Positions 17,270-26,125 of a stretch of 64,000 nt of DNA are shown piece by piece; within the stretch, counting starts at the first letter, position 1; every line of letters begins with the position of its first letter. The translations under genes were made by a program, and so were the position numbers. The stretch covers positions 1-64,000 of the forward strand of contig CAWJNN010000023.1 in NCBI GenBank assembly GCA_963844115.1, given 5' to 3'. The notes under the pieces were generated by a model. It ran no database searches and was not told the DNA's origin. It was given only the letters and a program-made list of their open reading frames with translations. Source of the stretch: CS4-C045 sp963844115 (GTDB taxonomy: Bacteria > Planctomycetota > Planctomycetia > Pirellulales > UBA7805).

Positions 17270-18969
17270 CGGGAACCCGCAATCCCCTGCTCCCTCAAAT
17301 CTCACGAGCGGATAGGGGGGGTAGGAAACGGAGAAAGCGGCCGCCACGGACTGGCGGTCGACACGATTGACACGGACGGAATTTGCGACACAGGAATGTC
17401 TGCTTGACGCGTGGGGGGGGAATGACGCCCGCCAAGAGAGTCCTCTGATACGGAATCAACGTAACAACGGAATTAGCCTGGCGCGCAGACGAGAGGGACA
17501 AGGATCAGGACGGAACGACGCTGGAAGCGCTCTGTAGCGGAAGGAATGGAGGCCACGAACGTAACAGATCAGCAAAGGATAGTGGCGGACGCGTTACGGA
17601 AGGTTCAAAAAGGACACACGATCGGATGACCATCGAGTGACGACTGGAATCGAAAAAGGATCCGACAGCTATCGAGAGCGACGGACCGTCGCCCCAAGGA
17701 GATTCGACAGGATGCCAGGACCGAAAATCAGCAAAACACAGGAATCGATCGCCTCTCAAGTGACCGGAAGTGGCCGTCGTTCCGCCCCGCGTTGTGCTCG
17801 TATCTCGATGGTTCGCATCTGCGGCGCGCGACGGTATGGGGCCGTCGGGGCCAAACGCCGACGTCGTCGACAACGAACAAGCTTTGGTGGCCTGCAGCGC
17901 CGCCGGATCAGACGCTGGAAATGGTAGCGGTGACCTCGACGGTCGCCACCGAATAGTGCGAAGAAGCGGTACAGGGAACCGAAAAAGCTGAGCAACGTGC
18001 GGTTTTGTTCGAAAAAGATCCAGGTTCAAAGAACTTGGAAGCCTCCGGTAAGACGTAGAAGTTAGCAATCCAAACGGGAAAGCCGTCGCGCACGGTAACG
18101 GTTGTAGGGTGCAGGACTGGTACTCCGTATCCACAGACCGATTCCGGCTGAGGCGGTACAGGATAAAGGGAAAAGCTTAGGGAAGATTCAACGGATTATC
18201 GTTGCGCAGTGCGCTACCCAGACGGTCAGCGCGAACTGCGCATGACGAATCGTGAATCAATTGGTTGCGCGTAGGGTTCATGCGCGGGAGGCGACGTCGC
18301 GAATTGTCGCTTTGGCGTAATTGGCCTGCGCAATACCGCCCAACGGATAGCAAAGTTGGTTGCGAAAGCCGTCGTCACGCGGCATGGATTCGTGTGGAAG
18401 CGGTCTAGCGGCTTGCAGAGGGGAAAACGATAGAACGCATCGCAGCACGCCCGGTCGGCACGCAGTTGTCGGCTGCTGGCTGTTGCTTGCGGCCTTGGAT
18501 AGACGCATGCATGGTTGAGGACGTGATACAGGGACGTGCATATTGTTCGAGCGGATGCTGGCCATCGCTGCGCCCGGGGGGAAGCGAAGGGTCGTCTCTG
18601 CCGAAGTGGCTGTTGTAATGAGTTTTCTGTTACCACGATTGGAGTAACAAATGAATTGCTTTGTCGCGTTCGCGCAGAATGCGTGGATGGTTGCACAGCG
18701 TTCGTTTTCGGTCGCGCCGCACCGGAAGCAAATGCGTGCTCAAAGACGTAGCGACCGAATGCGTCGCTGCCGATCGCGTCGTCGGTGCCGTCAACGGTCG
18801 CCGCTGCGCGGATCAATGCGACGACACCGGCGTCCTTGGGCGTGGTGATTGCGTCCGATGGTTACGTAAACCGGATGTCGCGGGGCGCAATGTGCTGATT
18901 TGAGCGAGCGTTGCTGCGACATTGACGGTAGGGATTACTGAAAAATAGGAATTTAAAGTGAGGGAACCG
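17270..18969. other. 1.7-kb purine-rich region without a convincing gene
   Basis: From the PEP-CTERM stop to the next signal-peptide gene no frame on either strand looks like a protein. The longest, on the minus strand at 18,134-17,505, is a Ser/Pro/Arg-rich product of the plus-strand purine excess. Two similar purine-rich segments with the core agcggtacagg / aggcggtacagg occur near 17,965 and 18,150, and a related gcggtaacagg lies at 15,951. No tRNA or known structured RNA was recognised. It could be a decayed gene array or hold a long non-coding RNA. Confidence 0.5.
18651..18848 (+). CDS. Possible small basic protein, 65 residues
   Basis: ATG preceded by TTGGAG at 7-base spacing, open for 65 codons. 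After a short neutral N-terminus the product is Arg-rich and ends G-S-M-R-R-H-R-R-P-W-A-W, which resembles the end of the 58-residue protein at 16,091 (M-H-R-R-R-A-R-R-W-N-W). This likeness and the ribosome site are the only support; Arg-rich frames also arise by chance in GC-rich DNA. Confidence 0.25.
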   Translation: MNCFVAFAQNAWMVAQRSFSVAPHRKQMRAQRRSDRMRRCRSRRRCRQRSPLRGSMRRHRRPWAW

Positions 18970-19893
18970 ATGTCAAAAAGTAGAAACAGGGATTTGTCTC
19001 TATGCGGTGCCGCGATCGTCTGCTCCGCCTTGCTGATAGCGCCTCCGGCCGAAGCCAATACCATCAGGCTGCCACTGGTTCGTTCGCCCGTGGAATCGTT
19101 GATCCAGCCGATGTCAAACCTGTCGCGTACGCAATCGCGTTTCGAATCGCCAACTACGTTGTTGTCCGAGCCGCTGATTGCGTCCGCCCGTGACTTGCTC
19201 GCCAGGACGCTGGCCGCGGAAGCTCGCGGCGGTAAGCCCGGTCTGGTTGCGGACGTTTTGCAGGCCGACTTGGAACGCTACCTGGTCAACAACAGCAAGG
19301 ATTGGACCATCAATGATCTGGCCTGGCAAAGTAATGTCGTTAGCAGTTCGTTGCTCGTTTCCTCCGAAGTCCGCATGACCTGGGCATCGGTGATGGACGA
19401 TTTCGCCTTCCATTCATTTGGCAGAGATCTCACTGCCGCGTTGGATCGACACAATGGCACCACAGGCACCACCGCAAGAACAAGTCGGCGTCCATCGAAA
19501 TTGGTCAAGCAGGTGTCAAAACGTGATAGCGTTGGACGACACCCCGGCGCATCAGAACGATGCGCCGATGCATCGCACCCGCACCAAGAGGCATCGGTCG
19601 TGACGACTCCGCCGGTCCGGTATGCGGCTGTCTGCGGAACGGGGTTGTTGGGTTTATTGGGACTGGTTTTCGCTGGATTTCGCCCGGCGGCGGTTGTTAA
19701 CCGTGTGCGACAACTGGCGACTCGTGCGTCAAACGAGCAGCACCGGCGTGGCGATGTCTGCGAAAACCTGATCTTCGGTAATCGACGTCTGGCAAGAAGC
19801 CCGGCTACGACGGTGCGCACGAGGCCGCGTACTGCACAACGTGATCGATGGCTTGTCGCATCGCAGCGCGATCTATTTCATGGACATCGATAG
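18970..19893 (+). CDS. Exported protein with C-terminal membrane segment, end uncertain
   Basis: Starts at ATG 18970 (GAGGG just upstream; a GTG at 18958 is the alternative) with a signal peptide of about 30 residues ending A-E-A-N. A helical domain of ~140 residues follows, then a Thr/Arg/Ser-rich linker, then a hydrophobic helix (C-G-T-G-L-L-G-L-L-G-L-V-F-A-G-F-R) near residue ~235. Placement and composition resemble a PEP-CTERM tail, but no P-E-P is present (T-P-P instead). The frame then runs on for ~70 Arg-rich residues and overlaps the end of the converging cyclase gene by about 90 bp. This suggests that the true end is near 19,690 and that an indel hides the stop. Confidence 0.55.
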   Translation: MSKSRNRDLSLCGAAIVCSALLIAPPAEANTIRLPLVRSPVESLIQPMSNLSRTQSRFESPTTLLSEPLIASARDLLARTLAAEARGGKPGLVADVLQADLERYLVNNSKDWTINDLAWQSNVVSSSLLVSSEVRMTWASVMDDFAFHSFGRDLTAALDRHNGTTGTTARTSRRPSKLVKQVSKRDSVGRHPGASERCADASHPHQEASVVTTPPVRYAAVCGTGLLGLLGLVFAGFRPAAVVNRVRQLATRASNEQHRRGDVCENLIFGNRRLARSPATTVRTRPRTAQRDRWLVASQRDLFHGHR

Positions 19894-20981
19894 GATCGCC
19901 GATCGCTCGAAGCATCGTCAACGTTAATCGGCCCCCCAGATGTTGCCGGAATTCTTCCATTCCGGCGAATAGCACATGCGTTTCCTTGGATTCCGGACAC
20001 TCGAGATCAAGACCTAGATCCGTCAGGCAACGCAGGATTTGTTGCGCATCCTTTGTCGGCAAGCCATGTACCAGGGATGAGTAGACCGCGTCGATCGCCA
20101 ACCCGATCGCGACCGCTTCGCCATGTCGAAGCCGAAAGTTGCTCATCGTTTCCAGCTTGTGTGCCGACCAATGCCCGAAGTCCAGGGGTCTGCGCCTCGC
20201 GGGCCTCAAAGGGATCGCCTCCTTCTGTTATGTGGCGCAGATGCCAGATCGCCGAACGTCTTATCATCGACAAAGCGTCGGTCATCTCCCGTCGACGAAT
20301 CGCACCGGCAACGCCGCATAACTCGTCGAACATCGCCCGATCCTTCAGCAGCGAAACCTTCACGGACTCAGAAAATCCACTGACAAAATCTCGGTCGCTG
20401 AGCGACTCCAGTAACGAGGCATCGTTGATGACGGCCCAAGGGGTCGCGAAGGATCCGATCCAGTTCTTTTTCCCGAAAAGGTTGACGGCGTTTTTGACTC
20501 CCACGCCAGAATCGGACTGGGCCAGAGTCGTCGTCGGTAATCGGACCAGGCGGATGCCGCGATGAGCGATCGCGGTAGCGAATCCTACGGCGTCCAATAC
20601 CGCCCCGCCGCCGATCGCGACGATGTAACTGCGTCGGTCCAAATCCGATACGTGAAAGACCTTCAGCATCCGTTCCAGGATGTGAATGTCGTTCTTGATT
20701 TCTTCGCCACCGGGGACAAGCTGGACGTTGCCAATGCGAGTAAGGCTGTCGGCATACTCATCGCAGAAGGACTTCACATTGCCGATCAAATCGGGCTGTT
20801 TTCGGTTGACTTCGTCGTCCAACCAGAATTGCACGCGACAAGCTCGATCGCCGGACGGCATCAGGACATCGGCCAAAACTTGTCGATCTTCCCCGAAGAT
20901 ATCTCTCGTAAAACGCAGGCGGTGAACCTGCGACACGGTAAACGGGACATCAAACGCGTATTGTTGGGAATCGTCGATCAT
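19805..20981 (-). CDS. 3-dehydroquinate synthase-like sugar-phosphate cyclase (EboD-type), frameshifted
   Basis: NAD-dependent cyclase of the AroB superfamily. Motifs: V-P-G-G-E-E-I-K-N near residue 90, the NAD loop I-G-G-G-A-V-L-D-A-V-G-F-A, then H-R-G-I-R-L-V-R-L-P-T-T-T-L-A-Q-S-D-S-G-V-G-V-K-N, then F-G-K-K-N-W-I-G-S-F. The frame breaks after G-G-D-P-F-E-A-R-E near 20,190; the neighbouring frame continues with P-L-D-F-G-H-W-S-A-H-K-L-E and R-H-G-E-A-V-A-I-G to a stop at 19805, restoring the His metal ligands. The extended Q-S/N-D-S-G-V-G-V-K-N and D-F-G-H-W motifs resemble the EboD group more than housekeeping AroB, so the substrate may be another sugar phosphate. No other ebo gene is visible nearby. 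Confidence 0.78.
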
Positions 20982-21336
20982 GCTGCCCGCGCCCCGGCGG
21001 GGAATTGGGGAGTGTTGGAATATTGGAATACGGGAATATTGGAATAGGGCGACGCCTTTTATTCTGTCGCCCCATCATTCCATCATTCCAAGATTCCATC
21101 TATCATGCACGTCCGTCTGTGGTTGGTCAATCGAGATGGACGTTCGTCGTAACGTCCGCAGATGGACAGCGGTAGCGTGGGGTTGCATTTATTACGTAAA
21201 TTGCTGGATCCATTAGTCGCGATGATCATTTTTTCGACACGCCGTGTCGTAAAAGTAGACGCGGGGAATCAATCAAGGCACTATGAAATCAAGGCACTAT
21301 GAAATCAAGGCACTATGAAATCAAGGCATCCTGAAA
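20982..21336. other. Intergenic region with short repeats before the aminotransferase
   Basis: Divergent promoter region. Near 21,010-21,045 a ggaatattggaatacgg-like motif is repeated (at least two copies of ggaatattggaata), followed by attcca motifs in inverse orientation near 21,070-21,100, so a long weak hairpin is possible. The last 65 bases are a 16-bp tandem repeat described separately. No ORF of interest. Confidence 0.55.
21272..21335 (+). repeat. Four 16-bp tandem repeats directly before the aminotransferase start
   Basis: Unit atcaaggcactatgaa at 21272, 21288 and 21304, with a fourth altered unit (atcaaggcatcctgaa) ending one base before the ATG at 21337. Each exact unit contains AAGG four bases before an ATG, so it resembles a miniature ribosome site plus start. 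The ATG at 21299 opens an 11-codon frame that ends at TGA in the last unit, one base before the gene's own start region. This could tune translation. Confidence 0.85.
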
Positions 21337-22536
21337 ATGTTCGAAGATTTTGAACCGGCACAACCCGACGCCATTTTGGGATTGGTGGAAGCGTTTAAGA
21401 ACGACGCGAACCCTGCCAAGATCAACCTGTCCGTGGGCGTGTTCAAGGATGCGGAAGGAAATACGCCGATTCTGCCCAGCGTGAAAGCGGCCGAACAACA
21501 AATCCTGCGTGATGAAGTCAGTAAGGCGTACCTGCCGATGACCGGCTTGCCGGAATTCGGTAGCTGCGTTCAACAATTGTTGTTTGGATCCGGGCATGAT
21601 CTTGTCGAAGGTGGTCGCGCCGTGACGGCGCAGACGCCTGGTGGCACGGGTGCCTTGCGCGTGGCCGGCGACTTTGTGCGGACGATGGCACCGGGAGCGA
21701 AGATCTGGTTGAGCGACCCGACCTGGCCGAATCATCCCGGTATCTTCCAGGCCGCCGGTCTGGCTGTTGAAACCTATCCGTATTTCGACGCCGCGACAAA
21801 TTCGCTCGCCGCCGATTCGATGCTGACGGCACTTGGCCGCATCCCCGCCGGCGACGTCGTTGTGCTGCATGGTTGCTGCCACAATCCCACCGGTGTCGAT
21901 CCGTCGGTCGAACAATGGCAACAGATCGCTGAAGTCGTCCGGCAACGTCGTCTGTTGCCACTGATAGACTTCGCTTATCAAGGATTTGCCGAGGGGCTGG
22001 AATCGGACGCCGGCGGCGTGCGGGTGGTCGTCGAAGCAGTTCCCGAAGCGCTCTTGTGCAGTTCCTTCTCGAAGAACTTCGGCTTGTACAACGAACGGGT
22101 CGGCGCGCTGACGCTGATCGGTCGCGATCGGTCTCAGACGGATTTGGCCCTGGGACATTTGAAACTGCGGATTCGAACCAACTACTCGAATCCACCCGTT
22201 CATGGGGCAACGATCGTGACGACCATCCTGCAGGATCCGGCGCAGCGGACAGTCTGGGAGGACGAAGTCCGGCAGATGAGGAGCCGTATCAATGGAATGC
22301 GCGAGTTGTTTGTGAAGACGTTACGCGACAAGGGCGTTTCACGGGATTTCTCCTTTATTTCACGACAGCGGGGTATGTTTTCTTTCTCCGGCTTAACACC
22401 CGACCAGGTGGAATCGCTGCGAAAAGAGTACGCTATATATATTGTCTCTAGTGGTCGCGTGAACGTGGCGGGTATGACGGAGGCGAATATGGACCCTCTT
22501 TGCGAAGCCATTGCGGCGGTTGTGGGAGCTGGCTGA
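21337..22536 (+). CDS. Aromatic/aspartate aminotransferase (class I)
   Basis: PLP aminotransferase of 399 residues in the AspC/TyrB group, which swaps amino groups between aspartate or aromatic amino acids and 2-oxoglutarate. Visible: N-L-S-V-G-V-F-K-D near residue 30, T-P-G-G-T-G-A-L near 100, S-D-P-T-W-P-N-H, C-C-H-N-P-T-G-V-D-P near 180, D-F-A-Y-Q-G-F near 211, and the PLP lysine in S-S-F-S-K-N-F-G-L-Y (K~246). The substrate-binding R-x-N-Y-S-N-P-P follows. The start is preceded by 16-bp repeats rather than by a usual ribosome site. glgA follows after ~50-90 bp. Confidence 0.92.
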   Translation: MFEDFEPAQPDAILGLVEAFKNDANPAKINLSVGVFKDAEGNTPILPSVKAAEQQILRDEVSKAYLPMTGLPEFGSCVQQLLFGSGHDLVEGGRAVTAQTPGGTGALRVAGDFVRTMAPGAKIWLSDPTWPNHPGIFQAAGLAVETYPYFDAATNSLAADSMLTALGRIPAGDVVVLHGCCHNPTGVDPSVEQWQQIAEVVRQRRLLPLIDFAYQGFAEGLESDAGGVRVVVEAVPEALLCSSFSKNFGLYNERVGALTLIGRDRSQTDLALGHLKLRIRTNYSNPPVHGATIVTTILQDPAQRTVWEDEVRQMRSRINGMRELFVKTLRDKGVSRDFSFISRQRGMFSFSGLTPDQVESLRKEYAIYIVSSGRVNVAGMTEANMDPLCEAIAAVVGAG

Positions 22537-22588
22537 TTCGCCGGACTGCCAAGAAGACCGGACTGCCAAGAAGAGAAGCTTGGCTTGA

Positions 22589-24121
22589 TTGCCAACCACA
22601 GAAACCCAACCAGAGAAACAGCGAACATTGAAGATTCTTTTCGCCACCAGCGAAGTCGTGCCTTTTGCCAAGACGGGCGGCCTGGCGGATGTGTGTGGTA
22701 CGCTGCCCTCCGAAATCGCACGGTTAGGCCCCGAAACGTGCGTCGTCATGCCCGCCTTTCGCAGTGCTTTAAACTGCGGGCAACCTGTTCGAGAAACGGG
22801 CGTACAGCTGGAGATTCCGGTCGGTACGAAAACCGTCAGTGGCTCCGTGCTGGAAAGTCGCTTGCCGGACAGCGACATACCGGTCTACTTGATCGATCAG
22901 CCGCGCTATTACGATCGTGACGGATTGTACGGTGATGCTACGGGCGATTTCGAAGACAACTGTGAGCGCTTCGTATTCTTCGGACGATCCGTGCTCGAGG
23001 TGATTCGCGCGCTCGATCTGAAGATCGATTTGATTCATGTCAATGACTGGCCGACGGGGCTGATTCCCGCCTACCTACGGACTGAGTACGCTGGACTGCC
23101 GGGTTATGAACGCATCGCAACATTGTTCACGATTCACAATCTCGCGTATCAGGGGACGTTTTGGCATTGGGATATGCTGTTAACGGGGCTTGATTGGAAG
23201 TACTTCAACTGGCGGCAAATGGAATTCCACGGCAATCTGAATTTCATGAAGACGGGGATCGCCTTCGCCGATGCCCTCAACACGGTCAGCCCGACGTACG
23301 CCGAAGAGATTCAGTTGCCCGAATTGGGCTGCCATTTGGATGGCCTGCTGAGCCACCGAACTGACGTGTTGACGGGCATTACCAATGGTGTCGACTATCG
23401 TGTTTGGGATCCTGCGATCGATTTATCCATTCCGGCCCAATACGACGTGGAGTCGTACGCCGACGGTAAAAGCACCTGCAAAGCGGCACTGCAGGAAGAA
23501 TTAGGTCTCGTTGTTGACGCCGAGACTCCGCTGATCGGACTCGTCGGCCGTCTGGCCGATCAGAAGGGTTTCGATCTGATCACTCCGCTGATCCAAAAAC
23601 GGGCCCCGGCTGGTACGTATCAATGGGCGATTTTAGGTTCGGGTTCACCCGAAATCGAAACGCGCCTGCGACAGCTGGCAGCCGAATTTCCGAATCAGAT
23701 TGCCTTGCACTTAGGGTTTTCCGAGCCGCTCGCGCATCGCATCGAGGCTGGTGCAGATATGTTCCTGATGCCCAGTCGCTACGAACCCTGCGGTCTGAAT
23801 CAGCTCTACAGTTTGAAATATGGAACGGTCCCGCTAGTTCGGCATACCGGTGGCCTGGCGGATACGGTTACCGATACCAATCCCGGCACGCTGGCCCAAA
23901 AAACAGCCACCGGGTTCTCGTTTGTTCCTTATACCAGCGAGGCCCTGTCGTCGACTTTGGACAGAGCTTACGATTTGTTCATCAACGACAAGGATGCATG
24001 GCGACAGGTCGTGCAGACGGGCATGAAGCAGGACTGGTCGTGGACCCAGAGTGCCGCGAAATACGTTTCGTTGTATCGAGACACGTTGGCTCGTCGCCGA
24101 GCGACGGTGACAACAAACTGA
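22589..24121 (+). CDS. glgA: Glycogen synthase GlgA
   Basis: GT5 glycosyltransferase that extends alpha-1,4-glucan using ADP-glucose. About 500 residues with T-S-E-V-V-P-F-A-K-T-G-G-L-A-D-V (ADP-glucose site) at the N-terminus, H-V-N-D-W-P-T-G-L near 150, T-I-H-N-L-A-Y-Q-G near 178, and the C-terminal P-S-R-Y-E-P-C-G-L-N-Q and G-T-V-P-L-V-R-H-T-G-G-L-A-D-T-V blocks. No ATG fits: the possible starts are TTG at 22589 or TTG at 22628 (giving L-K-I-L-F-A-T-S-E, the usual family start, with GAGAAA upstream). Together with the GH57 and galT genes at 54-57 kb it indicates glycogen metabolism. Confidence 0.93.
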   Translation: MPTTETQPEKQRTLKILFATSEVVPFAKTGGLADVCGTLPSEIARLGPETCVVMPAFRSALNCGQPVRETGVQLEIPVGTKTVSGSVLESRLPDSDIPVYLIDQPRYYDRDGLYGDATGDFEDNCERFVFFGRSVLEVIRALDLKIDLIHVNDWPTGLIPAYLRTEYAGLPGYERIATLFTIHNLAYQGTFWHWDMLLTGLDWKYFNWRQMEFHGNLNFMKTGIAFADALNTVSPTYAEEIQLPELGCHLDGLLSHRTDVLTGITNGVDYRVWDPAIDLSIPAQYDVESYADGKSTCKAALQEELGLVVDAETPLIGLVGRLADQKGFDLITPLIQKRAPAGTYQWAILGSGSPEIETRLRQLAAEFPNQIALHLGFSEPLAHRIEAGADMFLMPSRYEPCGLNQLYSLKYGTVPLVRHTGGLADTVTDTNPGTLAQKTATGFSFVPYTSEALSSTLDRAYDLFINDKDAWRQVVQTGMKQDWSWTQSAAKYVSLYRDTLARRRATVTTN

Positions 24122-24193
24122 TCAAGAGCCCGACCCCTTGGCCCGTGAGGTAAGCGGACCCTTTGAGGTAACCGCCTCATTTGGAGACGGACG

Positions 24194-24652
24194 ATGGCCC
24201 AGATAGAAATATCAGCCGAAGTCAAAGCTGCCCGCGATGTTGTCTTTCAGGCTTTTGGCGATTTTCGAAATGCCGCACGGCACGTATCAGGAATCGATCA
24301 ATTGGAAGTCCTGGGCGAGGATCCGATTGGCATCGGCACTCGTTTTCGCGAGACACGCACAATGTTTAAACGGCAAATGACCGAGGAAATGGAGATCACG
24401 GGCTGGGAACCCGGCCGTAGTTACACGGTGGAGGGCGATACCTGCGGTTGCCGTTTCACCACGCGGTTTGATTTCGACGGGTACCCTGATGGGACGCAGG
24501 TTCGCGTCACGGCCGAAAGTCGCCCGATTAGCCTACTGGCCAAATTGCTGTCGCCCTTGTCTGGCTTGATGATGGGTCCCATGAAGAAGTGCATTCAACA
24601 GGATATCGAAGATCTTCGTCTGATGTTGGAGTCACCGAACAGAGCGAAATGA
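24194..24652 (+). CDS. SRPBCC-fold protein
   Basis: 152-residue protein with the START/polyketide-cyclase-like pattern: an initial strand (I-E-I-S-A-E-V-K-A-A-R-D-V-V-F), V-F-x-x-F-x-D-F, G-I-G-T-R-F-R-E-T, and a long C-terminal helix with M-K-K-C-I-Q-Q-D-I-E-D-L. Such proteins bind a hydrophobic ligand in a helix-grip cavity. GGAGACG gives a good ribosome site. The ligand cannot be predicted. A second, unrelated-in-detail SRPBCC gene lies at 33.9 kb. Confidence 0.82.
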   Translation: MAQIEISAEVKAARDVVFQAFGDFRNAARHVSGIDQLEVLGEDPIGIGTRFRETRTMFKRQMTEEMEITGWEPGRSYTVEGDTCGCRFTTRFDFDGYPDGTQVRVTAESRPISLLAKLLSPLSGLMMGPMKKCIQQDIEDLRLMLESPNRAK

Positions 24653-24692
24653 CAACCGAAGAAATCGCTTCGCGCACAGCGGCACCGCTGAA

Positions 24693-26011
24693 CTACGCCT
24701 TCACGATCTTTTCCCGGCCTTTCGTTACCGACGCGCAGGCATTGCGCGTATCAATCACCAGCCTTGCGTGTTGAACGATGAAATCGTAGTCGTAATCGGA
24801 ATGGTCCGTTGCAATCAGCACGCAATCGGTCGCGGCCAGCATTTCGGGAGTTAACGGCTGGCTCGAAAGGTCGGGTACGTCGTAGTGTCGCATGTTAGGC
24901 AGACGAGGGATGTGGGGGTCGTTGTAGCTGATCTGCGCGCGCGCGCACGTAGCAATTCCATTAGCTCGAAAGAGGGACTCTCGCGCGGGTCGTCGACGTC
25001 TTTCTTGTAAGCGACACCCAGGACCAGTACTTTGCTTCCTTTCACCGGCTTGCCAGCGTCATTTAACGCTTCGGTTAACCGCTGAATTACGTACGTCGGC
25101 ATCATCGCATTGATTTCGCCGGCCAGCTCGATGAACCGAGTGGCCATGCCGTTTTTGCGTGCCAACCAACTCAAATAGAACGGGTCGATTGGAATGCAGT
25201 GTCCACCTAAGCCCGGACCCGGATAAAAGGCCTGATATCCGAACGGTTTTGTTTTGGCGGCGGCGATGACTTCCCACACGTCGATCCCCAGGCGATCAAA
25301 CAGCATTTTCAGTTCGTTCACCATCGCGATATTCACCGAGCGATAAGTGTTCTCGACGATTTTGCAGGCCTCGGCGACTTCCAGATTGGCAACCGGTACA
25401 ACCGAGACGACGGCGGCACGGTAGAGCGCTTCGGCAAGTTGGCTGCTTGCCGAGTCCAAACCGCCGACGACCTTGGGAATACCCTGGGCGGAAAAGTCGG
25501 GATTGCCTGGATCTTCCCGCTCGGGGCTGTACGCCAGAAAAAAGTCCGTGCCTCCCTTCAGCCCACTCTCTTCCAGGATTGGCAACAGCACCTCGCGTGT
25601 CGTGCCGGGATAGGTCGTGCTTTCCAAGACGATCAGCTGCGCGGGCGCAGAGACTTGGCAATATAGCGGCCGGTCGCCTCGACGTAGGCCAAATCAGGAT
25701 CTCGGCTGTCCGTCAACGGCGTCGGAACGCAAATCACCAGCGCATCGGGCTCGCTCAATCTGCGCCATATCCGCCGTGGGGACGAATTTTTCGGTGTCAA
25801 TCAGATCGGCGATCGCGGACGAAGGGATATGACCGATATAGCTTTCCCCGGCCAACAGTCGATCGACCTTCGTCTGGTCGACGTCAAAGCCCATCGTGCG
25901 GAAACCCGCCGCCGTAAAAGCCTGTATTAGCGGCAAACCGACATAACCTAGTCCAATGACACCGACGGTCGCGGACCGGTTGTCAATTTTCGCTGCGAGA
26001 TGCTGTGGCAT
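24693..26011 (-). CDS. Nucleotide-sugar dehydrogenase (UDP-GlcNAc/UDP-glucose 6-dehydrogenase type), three frameshifts
   Basis: NAD-dependent enzyme that oxidises C6 of a UDP-sugar to the uronic acid for envelope polysaccharides. N-terminal Rossmann motif V-I-G-L-G-Y-V-G-L-P-L, then V-P-T-P-L-T-D, E-S-T-T-Y-P-G-T-T, Y-S-P-E-R, and the catalytic block G-L-G-G-H-C-I-P-I-D-P-F-Y-L-S-W. The reading frame changes near 25,755, near 25,650 and near 24,940; the last lies in a run of alternating GC. Joining the frames gives a complete ~430-residue protein of the WbpA/TuaD family. G-G-H-C-I-P-I-D-P-F-Y-L-S-W favours the UDP-N-acetylhexosamine group. Confidence 0.85.
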
Positions 26012-26125
26012 AGCGGCCCCATGTCGTTAAGGTCCTGGTACAGAAAACAACTTCGCCAATTCTAACGAAACGTGTCAAGCTACCGACCTGTCTTTCCAGC
26101 TGCTGCGGGCGGCGCCCAGGGCCGG

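Noticed and set aside
17505..18134. 209-codon minus-strand frame in the purine-rich gap.
   Set aside because: Ser/Pro/Arg-rich composition follows from strand purine bias; no ribosome site, signal or domain.
18226..18816. 196-codon minus-strand frame in the same gap.
   Set aside because: No recognisable domain and Arg/Thr/Pro-rich noise composition.
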